From JAAYQA01 sp964510345 (GTDB lineage Bacteria > Bacillota > Clostridia > Tissierellales > Peptoniphilaceae), in contig CAZEBB010000003.1 of the NCBI GenBank assembly GCA_964510345.1, positions 1 through 64,000 of the forward strand: 64,000 nucleotides of DNA, given 5' to 3'. The translations under genes and the position numbers were made by a program. The notes beneath the pieces were generated by a model. It was not told where the DNA came from, ran no database searches, and saw only the letters and a program-made list of their open reading frames with translations. Each line of letters begins with the position of its first letter. Position 1 is the first letter of the stretch. Of the stretch, positions 1 through 7,640 are shown one piece after another.

Positions 1-96
1 AGATATAGATCTAACAATGAATATGCATCAGATATAAGCTGGGAAGATACGGTTAGTAGCATGAAAAGGACATTTAGTAAAATAAAGCTATCTTGA
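1..96 (+). CDS. C-terminal end of an unidentified protein (5' end outside window)
   Basis: Frame 1 is open from the window edge to a TGA at 94-96, giving about 31 residues that contain DISWEDTVSSMKRTF. No family is recognised from so short a tail. The segment is AT-rich, unlike the rest of the window. It lies just upstream of a broken restriction gene, so it may belong to the same acquired defence or mobile block. The frame could also be open by chance, because nothing upstream is visible. Confidence 0.3.
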   Translation, partial: RYRSNNEYASDISWEDTVSSMKRTFSKIKLS

Positions 97-210
97 CAAT
101 CATACTATATTCACAGTTAAATATAGCACTAAGGTCAAATTCATATAATCACTTGCTAATTTTCATTGATAGCAAAATCCTTTATGTCCAAAAGGTAATC
201 GGAACCTTAA

Positions 211-2556
211 AGCGTAAATTCTGCAAGTAAACGAGGAAAAATCATCGAGCTTAAAGAGTATCAAAAAGATGAAATAGAAAGTCTGCATGATATGAGAAAA
301 AGTGGGGATATCATTGCCCTACTTTATCACACAACAGGCAGCGGCAAGACGCGCACAGTGATCTCTCTGGTGGATGTGCTCTCGCGCCACAGCTGGGTGA
401 AGAATGTGCTGTTTTTGGCAGACCGCAACGCGCTGGTCACGCAGGCAAAGCGCGCGTTTCACAATCTGCTGCCGGACCTCTCGCTCTGCAATCTTACGGA
501 GGGCAAGGCGGAGGCGAATGCACGCGCGGTATTTTCCACGTATCAGACGATGATGAACTGTATCGACGACACGCTGGACGAGCAGGGCAACCGACTGTTT
601 ACGCCGGGGCATTTTGACCTGATCGTGGTGGATGAGGCGCACCGCAGCATTTACAACAAGTATAAGGACATCTTCACATATTTTGACGCGCTGCTGGTCG
701 GTTTGACGGCGACGCCGAAGGACGAGATCGACAAAAACACGTACGGCATCTTCGACTTGGAGAGCGGCGTGCCGACGTATGGCTACGAGCTGAACGATGC
801 GGTGGAAGACGGCTATTTGGTCAACTACCGCATGATCGAGACGGAGCTCAAGTTCGTGTCGCAGGGGATCGCGTACGACGAGCTGTCGGAGGAGGATAAG
901 GAAGCGTACGAGAGTACCTTTGTGGACGAGGACGGCGAGATCATCGAGAGGATCGAAGCGTCGGCGATCAACCAATGGATTTTTAATAAGGATACGATCA
1001 GAAAAGCGCTGCACATCTTGCTGGAGTACGGTTTGCGCGTGGAGTACGGAAAGAAAATCGGAAAGACGATCATCTTTGCGAAGAACCACGACCATGCAGA
1101 GAAGATCCTCGAGGTGTGGAATTTGGAATACCCGGATTACCCGAGCCACTACGCGCGGGTGATCGACAACTATACGAACTATGCGCAGAGCCTGATCGAC
1201 GATTTTTCGGAGGCGAAAAAGTACCCGCAGATCGCAATTTCTGTGGATATGTTGGACACGGGGATCGACGTGCCGGAGATCCTCAACTTGGTTTTCTTTA
1301 AGGCGGTGAAGAGCCGTTCGAAGTTTTGGCAGATGATCGGGCGAGGCACGCGCCTAAGCCCGGGGCTGCTGGACGGGGAGGACAAGAAAGAGTTTTATAT
1401 TTTCGACTTGTGCGGCAATTTTGAGTTCTTCCGGATGAACACACGGGGCAAGGAAGCTTCGCGCGCGATGACATTACAGGAGCAGCTGTTTTCGGTGAAG
1501 CTTGACATGGTCTACAAATTGCAGGAAATTGCCTATCAAACGCAGGACGCTGCGGATTTTCGCTCGCAATTGGTGACGGATCTCGTGGCGCAGGTGAAGG
1601 AGTTACCGCGGGAGAATTTTGCGGTGCGGCAGCACTTGCGTGCGATCGACAAATACGGCGCACCGGAGGCGTATATCGCGCTTACGTATGCGGACACGCT
1701 CGAGATCAAGGAACACATCGCGCCTCTCATCCAGCCGGTGGCAGACGAAACCGCCGCACTGCGCTTTGACATGCTCGTATATCAGGTGGAGCTTGCGACG
1801 ATCGCCGGCAAGTCAAAGGAGCGCGCGGTAAAGGATATACGCCAGAAGGCGATCTCGCTCACGAAATATGCGAGTATACCGGATATCGCAAAAGAAAAGC
1901 CGTTTTTGGAGCAGATCATCCACGGTACGTATTTGGCGAGCGCGGGTATCGAGGACTATGAGCAGGTGCGCAAGCGGCTGCGCGGGTTGATCAAGTATCT
2001 GCCGGGCGGGGAGAAAATCCGCTATGACACGGACTTTACGGACGACGTTCTCAGCACCAAATGGGGCGGTGACCCGGTCGTCGAGTACGGCGGGCTGGAG
2101 AACTACAAGAAGAAAGTGGAGTTTTATTTGAAGGCGCATCAGGAGCAGGCGGCGATCGCGAAATTGCGAGGCAATGTGCCGTTGACGCCTGCGGATATCC
2201 AAGAGCTGGAGAGCGTTCTTTGGAAAGAGCTCGGTACGAAAGAGCAGTACCTGAAAGAGTACGGCGAGAAGCCCTTGGGCGAGCTCGTGCGTTCCGTCGT
2301 GGGGCTGGACCAAAAGGCAGCCAACGAAGCCTTCTCCCGGTTTTTGAATGGCGCGGACTTAAATAACAACCAGATTCACTTTGTGAAGCTTGTGGTCAAC
2401 TTTATTGTGAAAAACGGCATGATGAAAGACCTCTCCGTACTGCAACACAGCCCGTTCTCCGACCGTGGTGGTATTGTCGAGCTGTTTGATGTAGCGGTGT
2501 TTATGGACCTGCGGAAAGTGATTGAGACGATCAATGCGAATGCGGGCGTGGCTTGA
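211..2556 (+). pseudogene. hsdR: Type I restriction enzyme R subunit (HsdR, EcoEI-like), 5'-truncated remnant
   Basis: The open frame begins after a stop at 208-210; the first ATG is at 292 and has no ribosome-binding site. The product has a SF2 translocase core: motif I TTGSGKT, DEAH box (VVDEAHRS), motif III LTATP, and later helicase motifs ending near IGRGTRLSPG. An EcoEI-type R C-terminal domain follows over roughly the last 170 residues. The N-terminal endonuclease domain that precedes motif I in HsdR is absent: only about 40 codons lie upstream of motif I. No hsdM or hsdS is in the window. The first ~130 nt of the frame are AT-rich and the rest GC-richer, as if the gene is a recombination chimera. 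It would be expected to lack cleavage activity. Expression from an upstream fusion cannot be excluded. Confidence 0.75.
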
Positions 2557-2593
2557 TCAGGGGAGATCATTCGTAAACTAGAAAGAATGTTGG

Positions 2594-2623
2594 TTGACTT
2601 TTTTAGGTAGGAACCTTTATAAT
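2594..2623 (+). promoter_or_regulatory. Sigma-A-type promoter after hsdR remnant
   Basis: TTGACT at 2594-2599 and a perfect TATAAT at 2618-2623 are separated by 18 nt. No gene starts soon after it; a GC-rich hairpin follows within ~20 nt, so the product would be a short RNA of about 60 nt. Confidence 0.5.
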
Positions 2624-2639
2624 TAAAGTACACAACAAC

Positions 2640-2690
2640 ACTCCCGCCGCCACTTGGCCAGGTACGTCCTGATGCGGGAGTTATTTTATT
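2640..2690 (+). terminator. Hairpin with T-rich tail
   Basis: ACTCCCGC (2640-2647) pairs perfectly with GCGGGAGT (2674-2681), and an inner CAGG/CCTG helix sits in the loop. A TTATTTTATT tract follows. It can end transcription from hsdR or from the promoter at 2594-2623. Confidence 0.55.
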
Positions 2691-2900
2691 GCGGCGAAGC
2701 TATTTGCCAGATATATTACCTATTGGTTAATAGAATAATGAGGATAGAATGGAAAATCCTGTAGGACGCTGATTTCATACCATTTCACAGGCTTTTTGTA
2801 TGAGGTTTGGGATCGGTCCTAATTTTCTTATTTGAGTTGTCTGAGTTTCTTTAGAGTTGTCATTAGCATTGGGATGAACAAAACCCCAATCTAGGATGTA
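2691..2900. other. AT-rich intergenic stretch, nothing recognised
   Basis: Between the hairpin at 2640-2690 and the toxin-antitoxin promoter there is no convincing coding frame with a ribosome-binding site on either strand and no clear repeat. A reverse-strand open frame crosses it but runs antisense into the antitoxin gene and has no start signal. Confidence 0.5.
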
Positions 2901-2936
2901 TTGATTTTCACCCAGAATAGTAATACAATGTATTAC
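2901..2936 (+). promoter_or_regulatory. Toxin-antitoxin promoter with palindromic operator
   Basis: TTGATT (2901-2906), a 17-nt spacer and TACAAT (2924-2929) form the promoter. A perfect inverted repeat, GTAATAC-AAT-GTATTAC (2920-2936), covers the -10 box and the start of transcription. The ribosome-binding site begins at the next base. This is the expected place for autorepression by a ribbon-helix-helix antitoxin. Confidence 0.7.
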
Positions 2937-2951
2937 AAAGGAGAGATGACA

Positions 2952-3170
2952 ATGAGTACAATTTCTGTTCGACTTAACAATAGAGAGGATGCTCTCATAC
3001 GAAAGTATGCAGAATTGCATGGTTTGGAGCTTTCAAGTTTTATACGGCAAGCTGCAATTGAGAAAATTGAAGATGAATATGACCTAGCGCTCTTTGATCA
3101 AGTATGGGAAAAAGAAAAGGATCAAGATCGATTTAGTCACGATGCTGTGAAGAAAGAATTGGGTTTATGA
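2952..3170 (+). CDS. RelB/DUF6290-type ribbon-helix-helix antitoxin
   Basis: The 72-residue product starts with the short beta strand STISVRLN, followed by two helices typical of ribbon-helix-helix DNA-binding dimers. An acidic tail (about residues 40-72) would wrap the toxin. ATG 2952 is chosen over 2901 because AAAGGAGA lies 5-10 nt upstream and because the 2901 start would place the operator inside the gene. It overlaps the toxin gene by four bases (ATGA), the usual coupling in such pairs. It should neutralise the downstream RelE-like RNase and repress its own promoter through the palindrome at 2920-2936. The AT-rich composition suggests horizontal acquisition with the adjoining remnant region. 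Confidence 0.8.
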   Translation: MSTISVRLNNREDALIRKYAELHGLELSSFIRQAAIEKIEDEYDLALFDQVWEKEKDQDRFSHDAVKKELGL

Positions 3171-3430
3171 TATACCAGGTCGAGTATACAAAGACAGCTC
3201 TGAAGCAGTTGAAGAAGATGGATAAACAGATCGCAGCGTTTATCCTTTCTTTTATTGAACAGAAGCTAGTAGATTGTGAGGATCCTCGTCTATATGGGAA
3301 GGCACTACAAGGGAATCATCTAGGAAAGTGGAGATATAGAGTAGGCGATTACCGAATCCTCGCTCAGATAAATGATACTACGATTATCATTACTGTTCTA
3401 GAAATTGGACACCGTAGAGAGATTTATTGA
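3167..3430 (+). CDS. RelE/ParE-family toxin (mRNA interferase)
   Basis: The 87-residue protein has the RelE fold signature: an N-terminal strand (IYQVEYTKTAL), a helical hairpin with many Lys residues, then the beta-sheet core GKWRYRVGDYRILAQI and the C-terminal VLEIGHRREIY. The Arg residues in WRYRVGDYR and the terminal HRREIY match positions used for ribosome-dependent mRNA cleavage in RelE relatives. It is translated from an ATGA overlap with the antitoxin gene. RelE-type cleavage is likelier than ParE-type gyrase poisoning because of this C-terminus, but sequence alone cannot fully separate the two. Confidence 0.85.
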   Translation: MIYQVEYTKTALKQLKKMDKQIAAFILSFIEQKLVDCEDPRLYGKALQGNHLGKWRYRVGDYRILAQINDTTIIITVLEIGHRREIY

Positions 3431-3599
3431 TGATCAACGAGAAATGCTTTTCGTAACTAATAGATAGCTGGATCATATCATACGTGAGATGGACATGCTT
3501 TAAATGGAAATGTATCTCTGTGTTCTTGAGTGTAGCAAGTCAATCTGACACTGATAATATAAGAATAATGAGAAGTACGCAATGAAAAGGGAGACGATT

Positions 3600-4256
3600 A
3601 TGTACGAAGAACTAAAGCGCCTTTTTGAGTCGCACCGAAACCCAGAAAAGGCTAAGCAGATGTCGGCGTATATGCGGGATCAGTTTTCTTTCTATGGGGT
3701 GCAGTCGAAGGATCGGCGTGCGTTGTACAAGGATCTGCTGGCGCAAGCGAAAAAGGCGCCGGGCATCGACTGGGATCTGCTGGATGCCTGCTGGGCGGAC
3801 CCGCACCGGGAGTTGCAGTATTTTGCGGTCGACTATCTCAATATGAAGCAGAAGGAACTGGAGTATGATGATGTTCCGAAGCTCAAGACGTATCTGCAGA
3901 CGAAGTCTTGGTGGGACACGGTCGACGGGCTGGATACGCTCGTGGGCAAGATCTTTTATGTGGATGAACGCATCGACGACTTGATGATCACTTGGTCTAC
4001 GGATGAGGACTTTTGGGTGCGGCGCGCTGCGATCGGCCACCAGCGGGGAAGAAAGGAATTCACCTGCACGGATCTTTTGGAGAGGATCATTTTGAATAAT
4101 TTGGGAAGCGATGAGTTCTTCATCAACAAGGCGATCGGTTGGGCACTTCGCGAGTATTCGAAGACGAACCCGGCGTGGGTGCGTGACTTTGTGGATGCGC
4201 ACCGGGATGAGATGCACTCGCTCAGCATTCGCGAGGCGAGCAAGTATATTGAGTGA
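3600..4256 (+). CDS. AlkD-like DNA alkylation repair protein
   Basis: The 218-residue all-helical HEAT-like repeat protein belongs to the DNA alkylation repair (AlkD/AlkC) family, whose members excise alkylated purines. The segment TKSWWDTVDGLD carries the Trp-Asp pair used by AlkD to contact the damaged nucleotide, and RRAAIGHQR and the second Trp region WALREYSK are also family features. Length is normal for AlkD (about 220-240). ATG 3600 is preferred over 3582 because AAGGGAG lies 6 nt upstream. It is a single-gene unit ending in the terminator at 4371-4400. Composition matches the GC-richer core genome, unlike the toxin-antitoxin pair before it. Confidence 0.85.
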   Translation: MYEELKRLFESHRNPEKAKQMSAYMRDQFSFYGVQSKDRRALYKDLLAQAKKAPGIDWDLLDACWADPHRELQYFAVDYLNMKQKELEYDDVPKLKTYLQTKSWWDTVDGLDTLVGKIFYVDERIDDLMITWSTDEDFWVRRAAIGHQRGRKEFTCTDLLERIILNNLGSDEFFINKAIGWALREYSKTNPAWVRDFVDAHRDEMHSLSIREASKYIE

Positions 4257-4370
4257 AGGAGTTCACCGGCGATACCATGAATGGGCAACTTTTCCTGCCG
4301 TGAATCGGAAAAAGATAGAAAAACACGAGTTATTCGACTGGTACTCGTAAAAATGAATACTCTAAGCGTA

Positions 4371-4400
4371 ACGGACTGTTTGACGGGCAGTCTGTTTTTA
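4371..4400 (+). terminator. Intrinsic terminator
   Basis: ACGGACTG (4371-4378) pairs with CAGTCTGT (4388-4395, one G-U) and is followed by TTTTATTTG. It separates the AlkD-like gene from glgB. Confidence 0.75.
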
Positions 4401-4484
4401 TTTGTTTAGCGGTCACGATATAGTGCGGGATAACTTGCGGGTATAAATAATGAAGCACTGAGCAATCGAACAGGAGGGACTCTT

Positions 4485-6497
4485 ATGGCCACTACACCCG
4501 CGCAACTACGCATCTATGAATTGGATCCTCTGCTTTTGAACTACAAGGGTGATCTGGATTACCGGAATCAGCGGTATCAGCACATCAAAAACACATTGAC
4601 AAGGGGAGGGACGCTCACCGACTTTGCCAACGCGCATCATCATTACGGGTTTCACAAGGAGGCGGACGGCTGGGTGTACCGAGAGTGGGCACCGGCGGCT
4701 GAGGCGTTGTTTCTGATCGGCGACTTCAACGGCTGGAACGGGACCTCGCATCCGCTCACGAGGGTCGACTTCAACACATGGGAGATCCGGTTGGAGCCGG
4801 ACGCGCTTCATCATGGCGACAAAGTGAAAGTCCGCGTGGTGGCGCATGGCCATTCGCAGGACCGGATCCCGTTGTACATCCGACGAGCGGTACAGGATAA
4901 AGAAACAAAAGACTTTAGCGGAGAGATTTGGGAGCCGGAGGCGCCTTTCGTTTGGACGGACGCTGATTTTCGCGGCTTGCAAGGCGAAGCTCCGTTCATC
5001 TACGAAACGCATGTGGGCATGGCGCAGGAGACACCGGCGATCGGTACATACCGTGAATTTGCGGACCATATCCTCGGGCGGATCGCGAACCAGGGTTACA
5101 ACACCGTGCAGATCATGGCGATTATGCAGCACCCGTACTATGCGTCGTTCGGGTATCATGTGTCGAGCTTTTTTGCGGTGTCCTCGTGGTTTGGTACACC
5201 GGATGACCTGAAATACCTGATCGACAAGGCGCACGGCATGGGGATTACCGTGCTGATGGATATCGTGCACTCGCATGCCGTCAAGAACACGGTGGAGGGT
5301 ATTAACGAGTTCGACGGAACGGACTTCCAATTCTTCCACGCCGGCGCGCGGGGGAATCACGACCAGTGGGATTCGAAGGTGTTCAATTACGGGAAACACG
5401 AGGTGATCCACTTCCTGCTTTCAAATATCAAGTACTGGATGGAAGAGTATCATTTCGACGGATTCCGCTTCGACGGTGTGACCTCGATGTTGTACTTGGA
5501 CCACGCGATGGGCACGGATTTTGATAATTACAGCAAGTATTTCAGCATGAATACCGATGTGGAAGCCGTCACGTATCTGCAGTTGGCGAGCGAGCTGATC
5601 AAGGAGATCAACCCGAGGGCGATCGCCATTGCGGAGGATATGAGCGGCATGCCGGGCATGTGTTTGCCGGTGAAAGACGGCGGCATCGGGTTTGACTATC
5701 GGCTTTCTATGGGCATGCCGGACTTCTGGGTCCGCACGCTCAAGAAGAGCGACGACCACTGGAATGTCTACGAGATGGTGCATGAGCTCTCCACGGCGCG
5801 GCCGGGCGAGAAGCGGATCGGGTATGTGGAGTCGCACGACCAAGCGCTCGTAGGCGACAAGACGATGATCTTTCGCATGGCGGACAAGGAAATGTACACC
5901 GACATGAACAAGTTCGGCGGCAATCTGTTGGTGGACCGCGCGGTTGCTCTTTCCAAGATGATTCGCTTGGCGACGATCGCCATGGGTTCGGAAGGTTACT
6001 TGAACTTTATGGGCAACGAGTTTGGACACCCCGAATGGATCGACTTTCCGCGGGAAGGCAACAACTGGAGCTTCGCGCATTCGAGGCGGCAGTGGTCTTT
6101 AGCGGACAATGTGTTCCTGCGCTACAAAGGGCTCAACGAATTCGACAAGGCGATGATCCACTTTATGAAAAAAAACGACCTGATGGGCGATGAGGGCAAG
6201 GATGTGCTCTGGCTGGACGAAGGTCGCAAGTTGATCGCGCTGCGCAAGAAAGACTATATCTTCTTCTACAATTTCCATCCGACCGAGTCTTACGAAGGAT
6301 TTGAGTTGCCGACGCACAATGAAGGCGCGTATCAGGTGGTGCTTGATACGGACGAAACGCTGTTTGGCGGACAAGGCGGGCGTATCTCGCATGAGGTGGA
6401 GTTTATTGTGACGCGCCTCAAGAGTCATCCGGATTTTCAGGGGATTACGCTGTACAGTCCGAGTCGCACGGCGATGGTGTTGAAGAAGATACGATAG
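4485..6497 (+). CDS. glgB: 1,4-alpha-glucan branching enzyme, eukaryote-type (GH13_8)
   Basis: The 670-residue enzyme would form alpha-1,6 branches in glycogen by cutting and transferring glucan chains. An N-terminal CBM48-like beta domain (VYREWAPAAEALFLIGDFNGW, ~residues 65-90) precedes a GH13 barrel with DIVHSH (~255-262), the nucleophile Asp in GFRFDGVTS (~325), the acid Glu in AIAEDMSG (~381) and ESHDQ (~447). The spelling of these motifs and the length match the eukaryotic/GBE1 branch rather than the common bacterial GH13_9 GlgB. The start follows GGAGGGA. No glgA, glgC or glgP is adjacent, so it is a stand-alone gene. Its 3' region carries the first copy of the 86-nt repeat. Confidence 0.9.
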   Translation: MATTPAQLRIYELDPLLLNYKGDLDYRNQRYQHIKNTLTRGGTLTDFANAHHHYGFHKEADGWVYREWAPAAEALFLIGDFNGWNGTSHPLTRVDFNTWEIRLEPDALHHGDKVKVRVVAHGHSQDRIPLYIRRAVQDKETKDFSGEIWEPEAPFVWTDADFRGLQGEAPFIYETHVGMAQETPAIGTYREFADHILGRIANQGYNTVQIMAIMQHPYYASFGYHVSSFFAVSSWFGTPDDLKYLIDKAHGMGITVLMDIVHSHAVKNTVEGINEFDGTDFQFFHAGARGNHDQWDSKVFNYGKHEVIHFLLSNIKYWMEEYHFDGFRFDGVTSMLYLDHAMGTDFDNYSKYFSMNTDVEAVTYLQLASELIKEINPRAIAIAEDMSGMPGMCLPVKDGGIGFDYRLSMGMPDFWVRTLKKSDDHWNVYEMVHELSTARPGEKRIGYVESHDQALVGDKTMIFRMADKEMYTDMNKFGGNLLVDRAVALSKMIRLATIAMGSEGYLNFMGNEFGHPEWIDFPREGNNWSFAHSRRQWSLADNVFLRYKGLNEFDKAMIHFMKKNDLMGDEGKDVLWLDEGRKLIALRKKDYIFFYNFHPTESYEGFELPTHNEGAYQVVLDTDETLFGGQGGRISHEVEFIVTRLKSHPDFQGITLYSPSRTAMVLKKIR

Positions 6498-6510
6498 AAC
6501 ATCTGCATCG

Positions 6511-6527
6511 TGCTGCGTCAGGGGAGT
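6511..6527 (+). repeat. 17-nt match to left arm of the telA-apt inverted repeat
   Basis: TGCTGCGTCAGGGGAGT here is identical to 38586-38602, the left arm of the ~121-nt inverted-repeat element. No right arm is visible nearby, so this may be a decayed or recombined end. It lies just before the first copy of the 86-nt repeat. Confidence 0.6.
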
Positions 6528-6537
6528 TCTTCCCGTA

Positions 6538-6622
6538 TCGTCGAACCCGGACACCTCTTCTCGGCACGCTCACGGCCGCTCGGCCAAGATATGGCCTCGA
6601 AGAGGTATCCAGGCTCTCCTCA
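6538..6622 (+). repeat. 86-nt structured intergenic repeat, copy 1
   Basis: This copy begins 40 nt after the glgB stop codon. A 38-nt core (6561-6598) is identical in copies at 35957 and 39363. Outer arms ACCTCTTC and GAAGAGGT pair perfectly, and an inner GGCC-AAGATAT-GGCC hairpin is present. At one arm position this copy has C-G where the others have A-T, which preserves pairing. Confidence 0.85.
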
Positions 6623-6671
6623 CTGCTGATTCATTAAGACGTAGTAAGTGTACAATAAGAAAGGAAACTAT

Positions 6672-7187
6672 ATGACGGAAACAAAAGTGGTATTTGTTCA
6701 GATCGTCGATCGCCCGGCGAGGAAGCTCATCCTTAAGAGAGGCAAAAATGCAGCAGATTATTTTTCCTATGTGGAGGAGATTGGCTGTGGGGAAGGCGAT
6801 GATTCGGCTGCGTGGGACATCTTGAAAGAGATCAAAGAGGCGATCGAAGAACCGGTGGGCGTATGGCTGCCTGAGAATCTGCAAAAAGAAGGCACAGGGA
6901 GCTATGCACACGGGGTCGAGGTGCCGGCGGATTACACCGGCGCGATCCCCGAGGGCTTTGATGTGATCGACCTTGCGCCGTGCCGGCTGATGCTCTTTCA
7001 AGGCGAGCCCTATGAGGAAGAAAATTTTGGCGAAGCGGTCTCGGAAGGCATGGAGTTTATCGGGCGGTTCAATCCGGAAAGTTACGGTTACGAATTCGCA
7101 CCCGAGCTCGCGCCCAGGATGCAACTTAAGCCGCTAGGCTGGCGTGGATATATCGAGATGCGACCGGTGCGAGAACTCGAGGCATAG
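6672..7187 (+). CDS. GyrI-like / effector-binding-domain protein
   Basis: The 171-residue cytosolic protein looks like a stand-alone GyrI-like small-molecule binding domain (the AraC-effector/BmrR C-terminal fold, SHS2 superfamily). Supporting text includes an N-terminal strand VVFVQIVDRPARKLIL, the central PADYTGAIPEGFDVIDLAPCRLMLFQGEPYE, typical of the second half of the fold, and a C-terminal YIEMRPV strand. No DNA-binding domain is present. ATG 6672 is preferred over 6648 because AAGAAAGGAAA precedes it. It ends in the bidirectional terminator at 7200-7230. Its ligand is unknown; relatives bind amphipathic drugs or act as hydrolases on them. Confidence 0.65.
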   Translation: MTETKVVFVQIVDRPARKLILKRGKNAADYFSYVEEIGCGEGDDSAAWDILKEIKEAIEEPVGVWLPENLQKEGTGSYAHGVEVPADYTGAIPEGFDVIDLAPCRLMLFQGEPYEEENFGEAVSEGMEFIGRFNPESYGYEFAPELAPRMQLKPLGWRGYIEMRPVRELEA

Positions 7188-7199
7188 AAGTAAAATAAA

Positions 7200-7230
7200 A
7201 GAGGGCGCGGGATCATTCCCGGTGCCCTCT
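7200..7230. terminator. Bidirectional intrinsic terminator
   Basis: AGAGGGC (7200-7206) pairs with GCCCTCT (7224-7230), with an inner GGGA/TCCC helix. It is flanked by A-rich sequence on the left and ATTTT on the right, so it serves both the forward gene ending at 7187 and the reverse selenoprotein gene whose stop codon lies inside the stem. Confidence 0.75.
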
Positions 7231-7516
7231 ATTTTGTAGCGACTCCATCCACCATCAACGCCTTGATAAACAGCAACTGCGTCGTAAAGATTGTCAGCTT
7301 GCCCTCGCGCGTCGGAATATTCGGCTTTACATAGACGCCGATCCCGTTGTTTTCATAGCGGTCGTAGAGGTCGATGGACGGTGGTTTTCCCATTTTCACG
7401 AATGGGGTGACTAATGTGCCGCCTCATGTTGACTGCATTTCAACGACCACGTAGACTTCCGATTCGCCCTTTTTCTGAATGTGGTCTCTGGCCTTATCTT
7501 CGACAATGATTTCCAT
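7229..7516 (-). CDS. Small CC/Se-motif family selenoprotein (in-frame TGA as Sec31)
   Basis: The reverse strand reads ATG (7516-7514) behind a strong GAGGAGG ribosome-binding site, runs 30 codons, meets TGA at 7426-7424, and stays open for 64 more codons to TAG. Read through, it gives a 95-residue protein, MEIIVEDKARDHIQKKG..., then a beta strand VYVVVEMQST, Sec31, Gly-Gly, then PFVKMGKP and a GIGVYVKPNI strand. This layout (N-terminal helix with KKG, strand, redox Cys/Sec followed by GG, GKP, then G-I-x-V-Y-V) matches the HesB-related CC/Se-motif (seleno)protein family of anaerobes, where Sec replaces Cys of a CC pair. A SECIS-like hairpin lies at 7406-7389. The nearby fdhA gene shows that the organism uses Sec. 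Function is unknown; a pseudogene with a nonsense change is the alternative. Confidence 0.75.
7389..7406 (-). promoter_or_regulatory. Candidate bacterial SECIS hairpin of the small selenoprotein
   Basis: On the reverse strand CCCATT (7406-7401) pairs with AATGGG (7394-7389) around a six-base loop CGTGAA. The loop starts 24 nt after the TGA and has G in its second position. Both fit the general bacterial SECIS pattern (small apical loop with an early G, about 16-37 nt from the UGA). The stem is short, so support is moderate. Confidence 0.5.
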
Positions 7517-7586
7517 GTATTCCTCCTCATGATATTGGATGATTCATACCCAAAAAGGTGCAAATTATAGATTCTGTGCAAACCGG

Positions 7587-7617
7587 TTGACCTGTCCCTT
7601 GGGGGGATGGTTATACT
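7587..7617 (+). promoter_or_regulatory. MerR-type promoter with 19-bp spacer and operator
   Basis: TTGACC (7587-7592) and TATACT (7612-7617) are 19 nt apart, the overlong spacer used by MerR-activated promoters. The spacer holds the dyad ACC-N3-CCC-N4-GGG-N3-GGT (7590-7611), which resembles TipA/Mta/BmrR-class operators. It lies 24 nt before the regulator gene and so is an autoregulatory site. Confidence 0.8.
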
Positions 7618-7640
7618 TAATTGACGAGGGGGTAGGTAAG

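Noticed and set aside
2775..3020. Reverse-strand 81-codon frame over the toxin-antitoxin promoter
   Set aside because: No start signal, runs antisense into the antitoxin gene, and no family resemblance.
6498..6660. Possible tRNA or riboswitch after glgB
   Set aside because: The structured sequence is explained by the 86-nt repeat; no acceptor stem, T-loop or known aptamer core is seen.
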